Of a stretch of DNA of 21,481 bases, positions 1-6,865 are shown in pieces. A model generated the notes under the pieces. The model did not search any database. It had not been told where the DNA came from and was given only the letters and a program-made list of their open reading frames with translations. Each line of letters opens with the position of its first letter. Position 1 is the first letter of the stretch. Source of the DNA: Stenotrophomonas sp. (lineage in GTDB: Bacteria; Pseudomonadota; Gammaproteobacteria; Xanthomonadales; Xanthomonadaceae). The translations under genes were made by a program, and so were the position numbers. The stretch lies in the NCBI GenBank assembly GCA_003525885.1, contig DQIG01000015.1, forward strand, positions 1 to 21,481, given 5' to 3'.

Positions 1-1
1 C

Positions 2-328
2 CTGCGCGACCGCCTGACCGCGCTGTTCCTGTCGCACGGCCTGGAGCAGCCGGCGGAGACTGTCGAAACGCTGGACATGCCGGTGGTCGCCAGCCTGCTG
101 CTCAACAACGACATGGTGGTTGCGCTTCCAGTGGAAGCGGTACAACCCTATATGGATGCTGGGCTGCTTAAAGCGCTGCCGTTCGACCTGGGCGTCAGCA
201 TGGACTCGTTCGGCATTGTGACCCGCAAACGACACCAGCTCTCGCCTGGTGCGGATGCCATGCTGCTGGCGCTGCGCGAGGCCGCAGCCAGCATCTATCC
301 TCACTATCGCGCGCCAAGCCACGGCTGA
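2..328 (+). CDS. LysR-type transcriptional regulator, C-terminal part (5' truncated by window edge)
   Basis: An open frame enters from the left edge and ends at TGA 326-328, giving the last 108 residues of a protein. The segment has the pattern of the C-terminal half of a LysR substrate-binding domain: a stretch around MPVVASLLLNNDMVVALP, then a hydrophobic turn (AGLLKALPFDLG), a strand like FGIVTRKRHQLSPGADAML and a last helix ending LREAAASIYP. LysR regulators bind DNA through an N-terminal winged helix, which would lie outside the window, and sense a small ligand through this domain. The next gene on the same strand, 138 bp away, is a TonB-dependent receptor, so the regulator may control it, though LysR proteins more often control divergent genes. 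Family assignment is fairly sure; ligand and target are unknown. Confidence 0.8.
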   Translation: MRDRLTALFLSHGLEQPAETVETLDMPVVASLLLNNDMVVALPVEAVQPYMDAGLLKALPFDLGVSMDSFGIVTRKRHQLSPGADAMLLALREAAASIYPHYRAPSHG

Positions 329-466
329 CTAGCAGCCTGATATACGAACTTGGTATGCCCCAAACTAAATAAGCTATTGGTTTGTAAATTCGTGTTTCGT
401 TAGCATCCGGTTATCCGTCCACATCTTCATCAGAGACGGGACTCATACAAACACTGGAGATGCACA
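329..466 (+). promoter_or_regulatory. AT-rich leader and probable promoter region of the TonB-dependent receptor
   Basis: This 138 bp gap is clearly more AT-rich than the flanking genes, especially 340-410. It holds an imperfect hairpin (CAAAC at 361-365 with GTTTG at 380-384, inner AATA/TATT arms), which could be a weak end signal for the regulator gene or part of the promoter. I see no convincing -35/-10 pair. GGAG at 456-459, 7 nt before the ATG at 467, is the ribosome binding site of the receptor. Confidence 0.4.
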
Positions 467-3229
467 ATGAAACATAAAAAAATCAGCTGGCTGATCGCCA
501 CGCTCTTCACTTCGCCGCTGCTCGTTCAAGAAGCATTTGCCCAGGATGCTGCTGCCGCAGGCGATATTCAACAAGTCAACGTGACCGGTATCCGCGCCTC
601 GGTGCGCAATGCGCTGGCGGCCAAGGAAGCCTCCAACAGCATCGTGGAAGTGGTTTCGTCGGAAGACATCGGCAAGCTGCCGGATACCACCATCGCCGAA
701 TCGCTGGCGCGTTTGCCTGGCCTGTCGTCCGGCCTGGATCGCGGCAACGCTTCGCAGATCGTCGCGCGCGGCATGGGGCCGCGCTTCATCGGCGCCACGC
801 TGAACGGCCGCGAACTGGCGTCGTCCGAGCCGAATCGCGCCGTGCGTTTCGAGCAGTTCCCGTCGGAGTCGATCAGCGGCGCGACCGTGTACAAAACGCA
901 GAACGCCGAACTGGTGGAAGGCGGCATCGCCACCACCATCGACCTGCAAACCGTGTCGCCGCTGAAGTACAACGGTCGCCAGCTGTCGCTGAAAGCCGAT
1001 GCGCTGTACTACCCGCTGGCCAAGGATATTCCAGGCGGCGACACCACGGCGCCGCGTATCGGCGGCATCTACGTCGACCAGTTCGCCAACAAGACCATCG
1101 GCGCGGCCATCGCGTTCAGCTACCAGGACCAGCCTTCGGTGCAGAAGAACGTGCGCCACTGGGGCTTCAACGAAACCAATTCGGCCGACATCAACGGCGA
1201 CGGCAAGATCGACAAGACGCCATGGGGCTTCCAGGACGAAGCGCGCCGCGGCAAGGACAAGCGCGCCAGCGTGTTGGGTAAAGTCGAATGGAAACCGAAC
1301 AGTGATGTGCTGATCACCGCCGACACCTACTACGCATCGGCCAAGATCAATGAGCGCGGCCTGCAGCACTGGACCGGCGACCTGGGTAACTGGGACGGCT
1401 ACCAGAACAGCAACTACAGCAACCTGGATATCCGCAACGGCTACGTGGCCGGCGCCACGGTCAGCAACGTCAGCGTCATCAACAACGACTTCTTCTACGT
1501 GCAGGACACCAGCGTTGCCGCCAGCGGCTTGAACGGCAAGTTCAACGCCGGCGACTGGAAGATCGACGCCGACCTGTCGACCTCGCACGCGCTGCGCAGC
1601 AGCCAGTGGCGCGACATGCGGCAGTATTCCAAGAACGGCACCAACGTCACCTGGGACTTCACCGGCGACGAGAACCAGTCTTACAGCTTCGGCATGGACA
1701 CCGGCAATCCGGCCAACTTCGGCGGCGCCACGCTGTACGTCGACACCGACGGCCACGTGAAGGACTTGCTGAACGCGGTAAGCCTGAGCGCTTCGCGTCC
1801 GCTGGACAACAGCATCATCAGCCGCCTGAAAGTCGGCGTGCGCGCCACCGACCGCGAGAAGAGCTATCGCCAGACCACCTGGTCGCTGACGCCAACGTCG
1901 GCGATTCCGGATTCGGCCTACGAGACGGTGAATGTGTCCGGCGATCCGGCCTTCATCCAGCTGAAGGATTTCTACGGCACCGCATCGTCGGTGTTCGGCG
2001 CCAATGCCTTCGACCCGACCGGCCGCGTACAGACGCAGAACGATCTGCTGTCCGGCTGGAAGGTCAAGGAGCGCAGCACCTCGGCCTTCGTGCAGGGTGA
2101 CCTGGACGGCGAAGCCTTCGGCAAAACCTATCGCGGCAATGTCGGCGTGCGCGTGGTGCGCACCAAGCAGTTCGCCCAGTCCTCCGACTCGATCGAGAAG
2201 TTCAACGACTACTTCCTGGACAACGCGTCCGGCGCGCCGATGGCGTGCACCGACCCCGCCGCTGCGGCCTACCCGACCTACAGCTGCGAGAGCGGCTTCG
2301 TGCGCCTGCCGCACGACCTGGCGCAGAGCAAGACCTACGACCTGATCGGCGTGGACCGCACTTACACCGACGTGCTGCCGAGCTTCAACATCGCCTGGGA
2401 CATCACCGACACGCTGGTACTGCGTGGTGCCGCATCGAAGGTCATCGCCCGCCCCGGTTACACCGACATCGCGGCACCGGGCGCACTGAGCTATTACAGC
2501 GAAGAGTACGTCAATGACCGCCGCGTTGCCGGCGGCGCATCGACCGCAGGCTGGGTTGGCCAGGGCAGCAACAAGCAGCTGGAACCGTTCAAGGCCACCC
2601 AGTTCGACCTGGGCCTGGAATGGTACTTCCAGCCGGGCGCGGTCGCCGGTGTCAGCCTGTTCCGCAAGAACGTGGACAACTTCACCCTGCCGGTGGTGCG
2701 CGACACGCCGATGGTCATCGGCGGTGAAGCCGTGAACGTGCAGCGCTACGAAACCCAGGCCAATGGCCGCGATGGCGTGTCGCAGGGCGTCGAGCTGTAC
2801 GGCCAGTACACCTTCGATTTCGGCTTTGGCGTGCAGGCCAACTACACCTACAACGACACCAACCTGGCCTCTATTGTTCTGGACGGCCAGGAAATCGGCT
2901 CCTCGCCGCTGGTCGGAAGTGCCAAGAACCAGGCCAATGTGACGGTCTTCTACGAGAACGAGAAGTTCCTCGCGCGCGCCTCGTTCAACCGCCGCGGCCA
3001 GGTGGTCGGCGGGCTCAACAATGGCCTCACCGTCTACACCGAACCGTATGACCAGCTGGATCTGAACGTGGCCTACAACCTGACCCCGGACTGGACCCTG
3101 ACCGCCTCGGTGATCAATGCCACCAAGTCCGAGCAGCGCGTGCACCTGGGCAGTGACACCAAGGCACGCCTGATCTCCAATACCTACGCAGGCCGCCAAC
3201 TGTACTTTGGCGCGACCTGGAAGTTCTAA
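467..3229 (+). CDS. TonB-dependent receptor (TonB-Xanth-Caul type)
   Basis: A 920-residue outer-membrane active transporter that would import a bulky nutrient using energy from TonB-ExbBD. It has a Sec signal peptide (KHKK then a hydrophobic core, likely cut after AFA at residue 25), a TonB-box-like segment near residues 34-41 (IQQVNVTG), a plug domain around 55-165 with the typical SIVEVVSSEDIGKLPD start and VYKTQNAELVEGGIATTIDL end, then a long beta-barrel closing with a terminal phenylalanine (YFGATWKF). The plug style and the length match the Xanthomonas/Caulobacter subfamily (TIGR01782), often linked to carbohydrate or plant-polymer uptake. No glycoside hydrolase, SapC or halogenase gene, frequent partners of this subfamily, lies nearby, so the substrate cannot be named. 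The start at 467 is supported by GGAG 7 nt upstream and by the signal peptide. A LysR gene precedes it. Confidence 0.93.
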   Translation: MKHKKISWLIATLFTSPLLVQEAFAQDAAAAGDIQQVNVTGIRASVRNALAAKEASNSIVEVVSSEDIGKLPDTTIAESLARLPGLSSGLDRGNASQIVARGMGPRFIGATLNGRELASSEPNRAVRFEQFPSESISGATVYKTQNAELVEGGIATTIDLQTVSPLKYNGRQLSLKADALYYPLAKDIPGGDTTAPRIGGIYVDQFANKTIGAAIAFSYQDQPSVQKNVRHWGFNETNSADINGDGKIDKTPWGFQDEARRGKDKRASVLGKVEWKPNSDVLITADTYYASAKINERGLQHWTGDLGNWDGYQNSNYSNLDIRNGYVAGATVSNVSVINNDFFYVQDTSVAASGLNGKFNAGDWKIDADLSTSHALRSSQWRDMRQYSKNGTNVTWDFTGDENQSYSFGMDTGNPANFGGATLYVDTDGHVKDLLNAVSLSASRPLDNSIISRLKVGVRATDREKSYRQTTWSLTPTSAIPDSAYETVNVSGDPAFIQLKDFYGTASSVFGANAFDPTGRVQTQNDLLSGWKVKERSTSAFVQGDLDGEAFGKTYRGNVGVRVVRTKQFAQSSDSIEKFNDYFLDNASGAPMACTDPAAAAYPTYSCESGFVRLPHDLAQSKTYDLIGVDRTYTDVLPSFNIAWDITDTLVLRGAASKVIARPGYTDIAAPGALSYYSEEYVNDRRVAGGASTAGWVGQGSNKQLEPFKATQFDLGLEWYFQPGAVAGVSLFRKNVDNFTLPVVRDTPMVIGGEAVNVQRYETQANGRDGVSQGVELYGQYTFDFGFGVQANYTYNDTNLASIVLDGQEIGSSPLVGSAKNQANVTVFYENEKFLARASFNRRGQVVGGLNNGLTVYTEPYDQLDLNVAYNLTPDWTLTASVINATKSEQRVHLGSDTKARLISNTYAGRQLYFGATWKF

Positions 3230-3238
3230 GCCCGCATC

Positions 3239-3268
3239 GGGTTGCCCGGGCCCACCCCGGCGCAACCC
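3239..3268 (+). terminator. GC-rich stem-loop after the TonB-dependent receptor
   Basis: Ten bases past the receptor stop, GGGTTGC (3239-3245) pairs with GCAACCC (3262-3268). The inner arms CCGGG (3246-3250) and CCCGG (3256-3260) extend the stem around a 5-base loop, with C3261 bulged. There is no T run behind it, so it could be a Rho-assisted end or a 3' mRNA-protecting hairpin rather than a classical intrinsic terminator. Confidence 0.5.
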
Positions 3269-3298
3269 ACGCTCCGCTCCGGCGGGGACGATCCTCCA

Positions 3299-3333
3299 CG
3301 GCAGCCGCGCTGGTACAGGTGGCTGCCGTCTTC
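3299..3333 (+). terminator. Second stem-loop with weak T-rich tail
   Basis: CGGCAGCC (3299-3306) pairs perfectly with GGCTGCCG (3321-3328) across a 14-base loop and is followed by TCTTC. It lies between the receptor and the copZ-like gene and may act with the preceding hairpin to isolate the copper gene from read-through. The T tract is poor. Confidence 0.4.
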
Positions 3334-3334
3334 A

Positions 3335-3371
3335 TTGGTGCGTGCTCGTTGGTGCGTGCTCGTTGGTGCGT
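3335..3371. repeat. 14-bp tandem repeat, about 2.6 copies
   Basis: The unit TTGGTGCGTGCTCG occurs exactly at 3335-3348 and 3349-3362, followed by a partial third copy (TTGGTGCGT, 3363-3371). It sits about 20 bp upstream of the CueR-type -35 element of the copZ-like gene. Function unknown; copy number is likely to vary between strains. Confidence 0.85.
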
Positions 3372-3389
3372 CGTCATTCAGTCCGGCGC

Positions 3390-3420
3390 TTGACCCTGCC
3401 ATCGTTGGAAGGTGCACACT
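3390..3420 (+). promoter_or_regulatory. CueR-type promoter/operator of the copZ-like gene
   Basis: TTGACC (-35, 3390-3395) and CACACT (-10, 3415-3420) are separated by a long 19-bp spacer. The spacer region carries an imperfect dyad between ACC at 3393-3395 and GGT at 3411-3413, with inner arms CTGCC and GGAA. An overlong spacer filled by such a dyad is the hallmark of MerR-family promoters, and the sequence resembles the known E. coli copA promoter. A near-identical 21-bp dyad (2 differences) sits at the copA promoter in this window, and a CueR gene lies between the two. Confidence 0.85.
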
Positions 3421-3453
3421 GGCCCTACCCCAAGAGCACCCAAGGAGCTACAG

Positions 3454-3648
3454 ATGGAATTCCATGTCGACGGCATGACCTGCGGCGGCTGCGCGCGCAG
3501 CGTGACCCGCGCGATCCAGCAGATCGATCCGAACGCCAGCGTGGTTGCCGACCCGCCGACCGGCCTGGTCAAAGTGCAGACCACTGCGTCGCAGGAACAG
3601 GTATTCGCCGCGGTGAACGATGCCGGTTTCCCGCCGCGTAGCGCCTGA
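3454..3648 (+). CDS. copZ: CopZ-like copper chaperone, single heavy-metal-associated domain
   Basis: A 64-residue cytoplasmic protein consisting of one HMA fold. It carries the metal-binding loop GMTCGGC, with cysteines at residues 10 and 13, near the N-terminus, followed by a helix (ARSVTRAIQQID) and the usual beta-strand and AAVNDAGF ending. Proteins of this type bind Cu(I) through the two cysteines and pass it to the N-terminal domains of the CopA ATPase or to CueR. The start at 3454 is set by a strong AAGGAG (3442-3447) 6 nt upstream. A further in-frame ATG at 3412 would lie on top of the CueR operator and add residues not belonging to the fold. The gene is monocistronic, preceded by its own CueR-type promoter and followed by a good intrinsic terminator. 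It converges on cueR. Confidence 0.9.
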   Translation: MEFHVDGMTCGGCARSVTRAIQQIDPNASVVADPPTGLVKVQTTASQEQVFAAVNDAGFPPRSA

Positions 3649-3672
3649 TCCCCTGCCCTGCCTCCACGGCCC

Positions 3673-3708
3673 AACCCGCCCCGTGCAATGGCACCGGGCG
3701 GGTTTTTT
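3673..3708 (+). terminator. Rho-independent terminator of the copZ-like gene
   Basis: A stem of 13 base pairs with one C-C mismatch (arms 3673-3686 and 3691-3704) closes on the tetraloop AATG and runs into six T residues (3703-3708) on the plus strand. It lies 25 bases after the stop codon. On the minus strand the hairpin is not followed by a T run, so it mainly serves the plus-strand gene, although it lies just behind cueR as well. Confidence 0.9.
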
Positions 3709-3726
3709 CATGCAACCGCTGGGAAC

Positions 3727-4182
3727 TCAGTGCTTGTGCGCGCGCCGCCGCACCGCACCGGTCTTCGCGGTATCGACCGGCACTGGGGTCTCATCATCTT
3801 CACCCAGCCGCTGCAGGATCGGGCATTCCGGGCGCTCGTCACCCGCGCAGCAGCTGATCAGCGACTTCAGCGTGTCGGCCATCTGCCGCATGTGCTCGAT
3901 GCGTTGTTCCAGGTCGGCGATGTGCTGCTCGGCCAGATGCTTGACGTCGGCGCTGTGCCGCGAGGTATCGTTCCAGAGGCCAAGCAGATCGGTGATCTCG
4001 GCCACCTGGAAGCCAAGATCGCGTGCGCGGCGGATGAAGCGCAGGCGGTGGATGTCCGCCTGCGAATACGCCCGGTAGCCCGAATCGGTTCTATCAGCCG
4101 CAGGAATCAGCCCGATCTGTTCGTAGTAGCGGATCATCTTCGCCGACACGCTGGAAGCCTTGGCAGCTTCGCCGATGTTCAT
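3727..4182 (-). CDS. cueR: CueR, copper-responsive MerR-family regulator
   Basis: A 151-residue MerR-family activator that senses cytoplasmic Cu(I) and remodels promoters with 19-bp spacers. The N-terminal winged helix starts MNIGEAAKASSVSAKMIRYY, followed by the wing (DSGYRAYS) and a dimerisation helix (about residues 77-110). The metal loop has C112 and C120 (CCAGDERPEC), at the same numbers as in E. coli CueR. Residue 77 is serine, the hallmark of regulators for monovalent metals, where mercury or zinc sensors have cysteine. The C-terminal tail is about 16 residues longer than in E. coli and ends basic and His-containing (RRRAHKH). The gene starts 11 nt after the copA stop, and its AAGGAG (4189-4194) overlaps the first base of that stop, so the two are co-transcribed and cueR is probably autoregulated. 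Both CueR-type promoters in the window are its likely targets. Confidence 0.95.
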   Translation of the reverse strand: MNIGEAAKASSVSAKMIRYYEQIGLIPAADRTDSGYRAYSQADIHRLRFIRRARDLGFQVAEITDLLGLWNDTSRHSADVKHLAEQHIADLEQRIEHMRQMADTLKSLISCCAGDERPECPILQRLGEDDETPVPVDTAKTGAVRRRAHKH

Positions 4183-4193
4183 GCGGATCTCCT

Positions 4194-6695
4194 TCAGTGG
4201 GTGGCAACGGCGGCATCCGCCATCGGCGACTGGAAGCGGCGCAGACGCAGCGCATTGCCCAGCACGAACACGCTGGACAGGGCCATCGCACCGGCCGCGA
4301 ACACCGGCGACAGCAGCACGCCCCAGACCGGGTACAGCACGCCGGCCGCTACCGGAATCAACGCGGTGTTGTAGGCGAACGCCCAGAACAGGTTCTGCCG
4401 GATGTTGCCCAGCGTCGCCTTCGACAGCGCGATGGCATTCGGCACGCCCTGCAGGTTGCCCGACATCAGCACCACATCGGCCGACTCCACCGCGATATCG
4501 GTACCGGTACCGATGGCCAGGCCGACATCGGCTTCGGCCAGTGCCGGCGCATCGTTGATGCCATCGCCGACGAAGGCCACGTGGCCGTGCGTGGCCTTCA
4601 GCCGGCGCACTGCCTCGACCTTGCCTTCCGGCAGCACCTCGGCCACGACTTCATCGATGCCCAGCTGGCGCGCGATTGCCTGCGCGGTACCGGCATTGTC
4701 ACCGGTGATCATCGCCACCTTCAGGCCGAGCTGATGCAGCGCAGCGATCGCCGCCGGGGTGCTCGGCTTGATCGGATCGGACACTGCGATGATCCCGGCC
4801 AGGCGGCCATCGATGGCGGCGTACAGCGGCGACTTGCCCTGCGTGCCCAGCTTTTCAGCCAGTGCGGCAAACACAGCGATGTCCACGCCAAGGTCACGCA
4901 TGAAGCGATCGGCACCGACCTCCACCCGCGCACCATCGACGCTGGCGCGCACCCCCATGCCGGTGACCGATTCGAAATCGACCATCGACGGCAGCGCGAT
5001 GCCCTGCTCGGTGACTGCATCGACAATGGCGCGGGCGATCGGATGCTCCGAACGCGATTCCACTGCGGCCACTGCCGCCAGCACTGCGCTGCGATCGAAG
5101 CCGCCGGTGATCTCGAAGTCGGTCAGGCGCGGGCGGCCTTCGGTCAGCGTACCGGTCTTGTCCACCGCCACCACCTGCGCGTCCTTCAGCAGCTGCAGTG
5201 CCTCGCCCTTGCGGAACAGCACGCCCATTTCGGCGCCACGGCCAGTACCAACCATGATCGAGGTCGGCGTGGCCAGTCCCATCGCGCATGGGCAGGCAAT
5301 GATCAGCACAGCCACTGCGTTGACCAGCGCGAAGCTCAGCGCCGGCGAGGGCCCGAAGACCAACCAGACCACGAAGGTCGCCAGCGCAGCCAGCATCACC
5401 GCCGGCACGAACCACAGGGTGACCTTGTCGACCACCGCCTGGATCGGCAGCTTCGAGCCCTGCGCCTGTTCGACCATGCGGATGATCTGCGCCAGCATGG
5501 TCTGCGCACCCACCGCCGTCGCGCGTACCGTCAGCGCGCCCTTCTGGTTGACCGTGCCACCCACCACGCTGCTGCCCGGTTGCTTCTCGACCGGGATCGG
5601 CTCGCCACTGATCATCGACTCGTCGATGTAACTGCGGCCTTCAACCACCTCGCCATCGACCGGCACGCGCTCGCCCGGACGCACTTCCACCACGTCGCCG
5701 CTCAGCACTTCATTGACCGGGATATCGACCGTGCGGCCGTCACGGATCACATGGGCGACCTTGGCCTGCAGGTTGACCAGGCGTTTGATCGCCTCGGAGG
5801 TACGGCCCTTGGCCCGCGCCTCAAGGAAGCGGCCGAGCAGGATCAGCGCGACGATCACCGCCGCGGCTTCGTAGTAGACGTTCACCGTGCCCGCAGGCAA
5901 CAGCTTCGGCAGGAACGTCGCCACCACCGAGTAACCGAAGGCCGCGGCGGTACCCACCGCCACCAGCGAGTTCATGTCCGGTGCACGCCGCAGCAATGCG
6001 GGCACGCCCTTCTGGTAGAAACGGCGGCCCGGGATGGCCAGCACCAGCGCGGTCAGCACGAACTGCAGGTACCAGCTGGCCTGCATGCCGATCGTGGACA
6101 TCACCCATTCGTGCATTCCGGGGATCAGGTGCGAGCCCATTTCCAGCACGAACACCGGCAGTGCCAGCGCGGTGGCCAGGATCAGATCGCGCTTCAGTTC
6201 CGCACGCTCGGCATCCTTCTTTTCCGCGGCCTCGTCATCGGACTGCACACCCGCCTCGATCACGCGTGCGTCATAGCCGGCCTTGTCGATGGCCGCGACC
6301 AGGGCGGCCACATCGGCCACGCCGCGCACCGTGGCACGCTCGGTGGCCAGGTTGACGCTGGCCTGGCTGACGCCGGGCACGGCCAACAGTGCACGTTCAA
6401 CGCGGCCCACGCAGGACGCACAGGTCATGCCCTCCACCGACAACTCGGTGGTGCCGGCCGGCACGTCATAGCCCACCCGCTCCACCGCCTGGATCAACGC
6501 CGTGCGATCGACCGGGCCCGACGGACGAATGTCCGCCCGCTCGGTGGCCAGGTTCACCGAGACACTGCCCACGCCTTCGACCCTGGACAGTGCTGCCTCG
6601 ACCCTGCCCACACAGCTGGCGCAGGTCATGCCCTCGATGGGCAGGCTGATGGTGGAGGGGCTGGCGGGGACAGCAGCGACGCGCGGCGTGCTCAT
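4194..6695 (-). CDS. copA: CopA, Cu(I)-exporting P1B-type ATPase
   Basis: An 833-residue inner-membrane ATPase that pumps Cu(I) out of the cytoplasm. Two N-terminal HMA domains each carry GMTCASC (cysteines 25/28 and 92/95). Next come the transmembrane helices from about residue 170 and an actuator loop with SGEP (363-366). Transmembrane helix 6 has the metal-binding CPC (468-470). The phosphorylation motif is DKTGT (D512), the nucleotide-binding HP dipeptide is at 551-552, and GDGINDAP is at 710-717. Tyr775-Asn776 and the MxxSS motif (M804, S807, S808) in the last helices complete the copper(I) site of the P1B-1 group. The start at 6695 was chosen because it follows the CueR-type promoter (-10 at 6730-6735). 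The frame stays open to 6839, but those codons would lie upstream of and across the promoter. A weak GGGAA precedes the ATG by 7 nt. cueR follows in the same transcript. Confidence 0.96.
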   Translation of the reverse strand: MSTPRVAAVPASPSTISLPIEGMTCASCVGRVEAALSRVEGVGSVSVNLATERADIRPSGPVDRTALIQAVERVGYDVPAGTTELSVEGMTCASCVGRVERALLAVPGVSQASVNLATERATVRGVADVAALVAAIDKAGYDARVIEAGVQSDDEAAEKKDAERAELKRDLILATALALPVFVLEMGSHLIPGMHEWVMSTIGMQASWYLQFVLTALVLAIPGRRFYQKGVPALLRRAPDMNSLVAVGTAAAFGYSVVATFLPKLLPAGTVNVYYEAAAVIVALILLGRFLEARAKGRTSEAIKRLVNLQAKVAHVIRDGRTVDIPVNEVLSGDVVEVRPGERVPVDGEVVEGRSYIDESMISGEPIPVEKQPGSSVVGGTVNQKGALTVRATAVGAQTMLAQIIRMVEQAQGSKLPIQAVVDKVTLWFVPAVMLAALATFVVWLVFGPSPALSFALVNAVAVLIIACPCAMGLATPTSIMVGTGRGAEMGVLFRKGEALQLLKDAQVVAVDKTGTLTEGRPRLTDFEITGGFDRSAVLAAVAAVESRSEHPIARAIVDAVTEQGIALPSMVDFESVTGMGVRASVDGARVEVGADRFMRDLGVDIAVFAALAEKLGTQGKSPLYAAIDGRLAGIIAVSDPIKPSTPAAIAALHQLGLKVAMITGDNAGTAQAIARQLGIDEVVAEVLPEGKVEAVRRLKATHGHVAFVGDGINDAPALAEADVGLAIGTGTDIAVESADVVLMSGNLQGVPNAIALSKATLGNIRQNLFWAFAYNTALIPVAAGVLYPVWGVLLSPVFAAGAMALSSVFVLGNALRLRRFQSPMADAAVATH

Positions 6696-6729
6696 GATCG
6701 GATTCCCGGGATTCCTTGTGGATGCGGAC

Positions 6730-6760
6730 AGGCTAAACCTTGCCATCGTGGGAAGGTCAA
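6730..6760 (-). promoter_or_regulatory. CueR-type promoter/operator of copA-cueR
   Basis: Read on the minus strand: TTGACC (-35, 6755-6760), a 19-bp spacer, and TAGCCT (-10, 6730-6735). The spacer holds a dyad, ACCTT at the -35 end and AAGGT at the -10 end (6737-6757). The arrangement and sequence are very close to the well-studied E. coli copA promoter recognised by CueR. The expected start of transcription, near 6723, leaves a leader of roughly 28 nt before the copA ATG. Confidence 0.9.
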
Positions 6761-6823
6761 ATACAGCCACCCCAGGGATCATGAAGCGGTTCATCCACAC
6801 AGGGCATGGATTGCCCGACGCAC

Positions 6824-6851
6824 GGTAGCGCCGGGCCATGCCCGGCGTACC
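6824..6851. repeat. SMAG-type (GTAG) palindromic repeat, single copy
   Basis: GGTA, a bulged G, then CGCCGGGC (6829-6836), loop CAT, GCCCGGCG (6840-6847) and TACC form a near-perfect hairpin headed by the GTAG tetranucleotide. This is the structure of the short dispersed SMAG elements known from Stenotrophomonas maltophilia. It lies 14 nt beyond the stop of the minus-strand receptor gene and may stop transcription or protect the mRNA end. Confidence 0.8.
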
Positions 6852-6865
6852 GCCTGCAACCCGCC

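Noticed and set aside
443..3265. Long open frame (940 codons) on the minus strand opposite the first TonB receptor
   Set aside because: It mirrors a gene with signal peptide, plug and barrel motifs. Its translation is low-complexity Val/Gly/Ala/Arg/His-rich with no family pattern, as expected for the antisense of a GC-rich gene.
6696..6839. Upstream extension of copA by 48 codons
   Set aside because: These codons cover the CueR -10, spacer and -35, so they are not transcribed from the copA promoter and have no family similarity.
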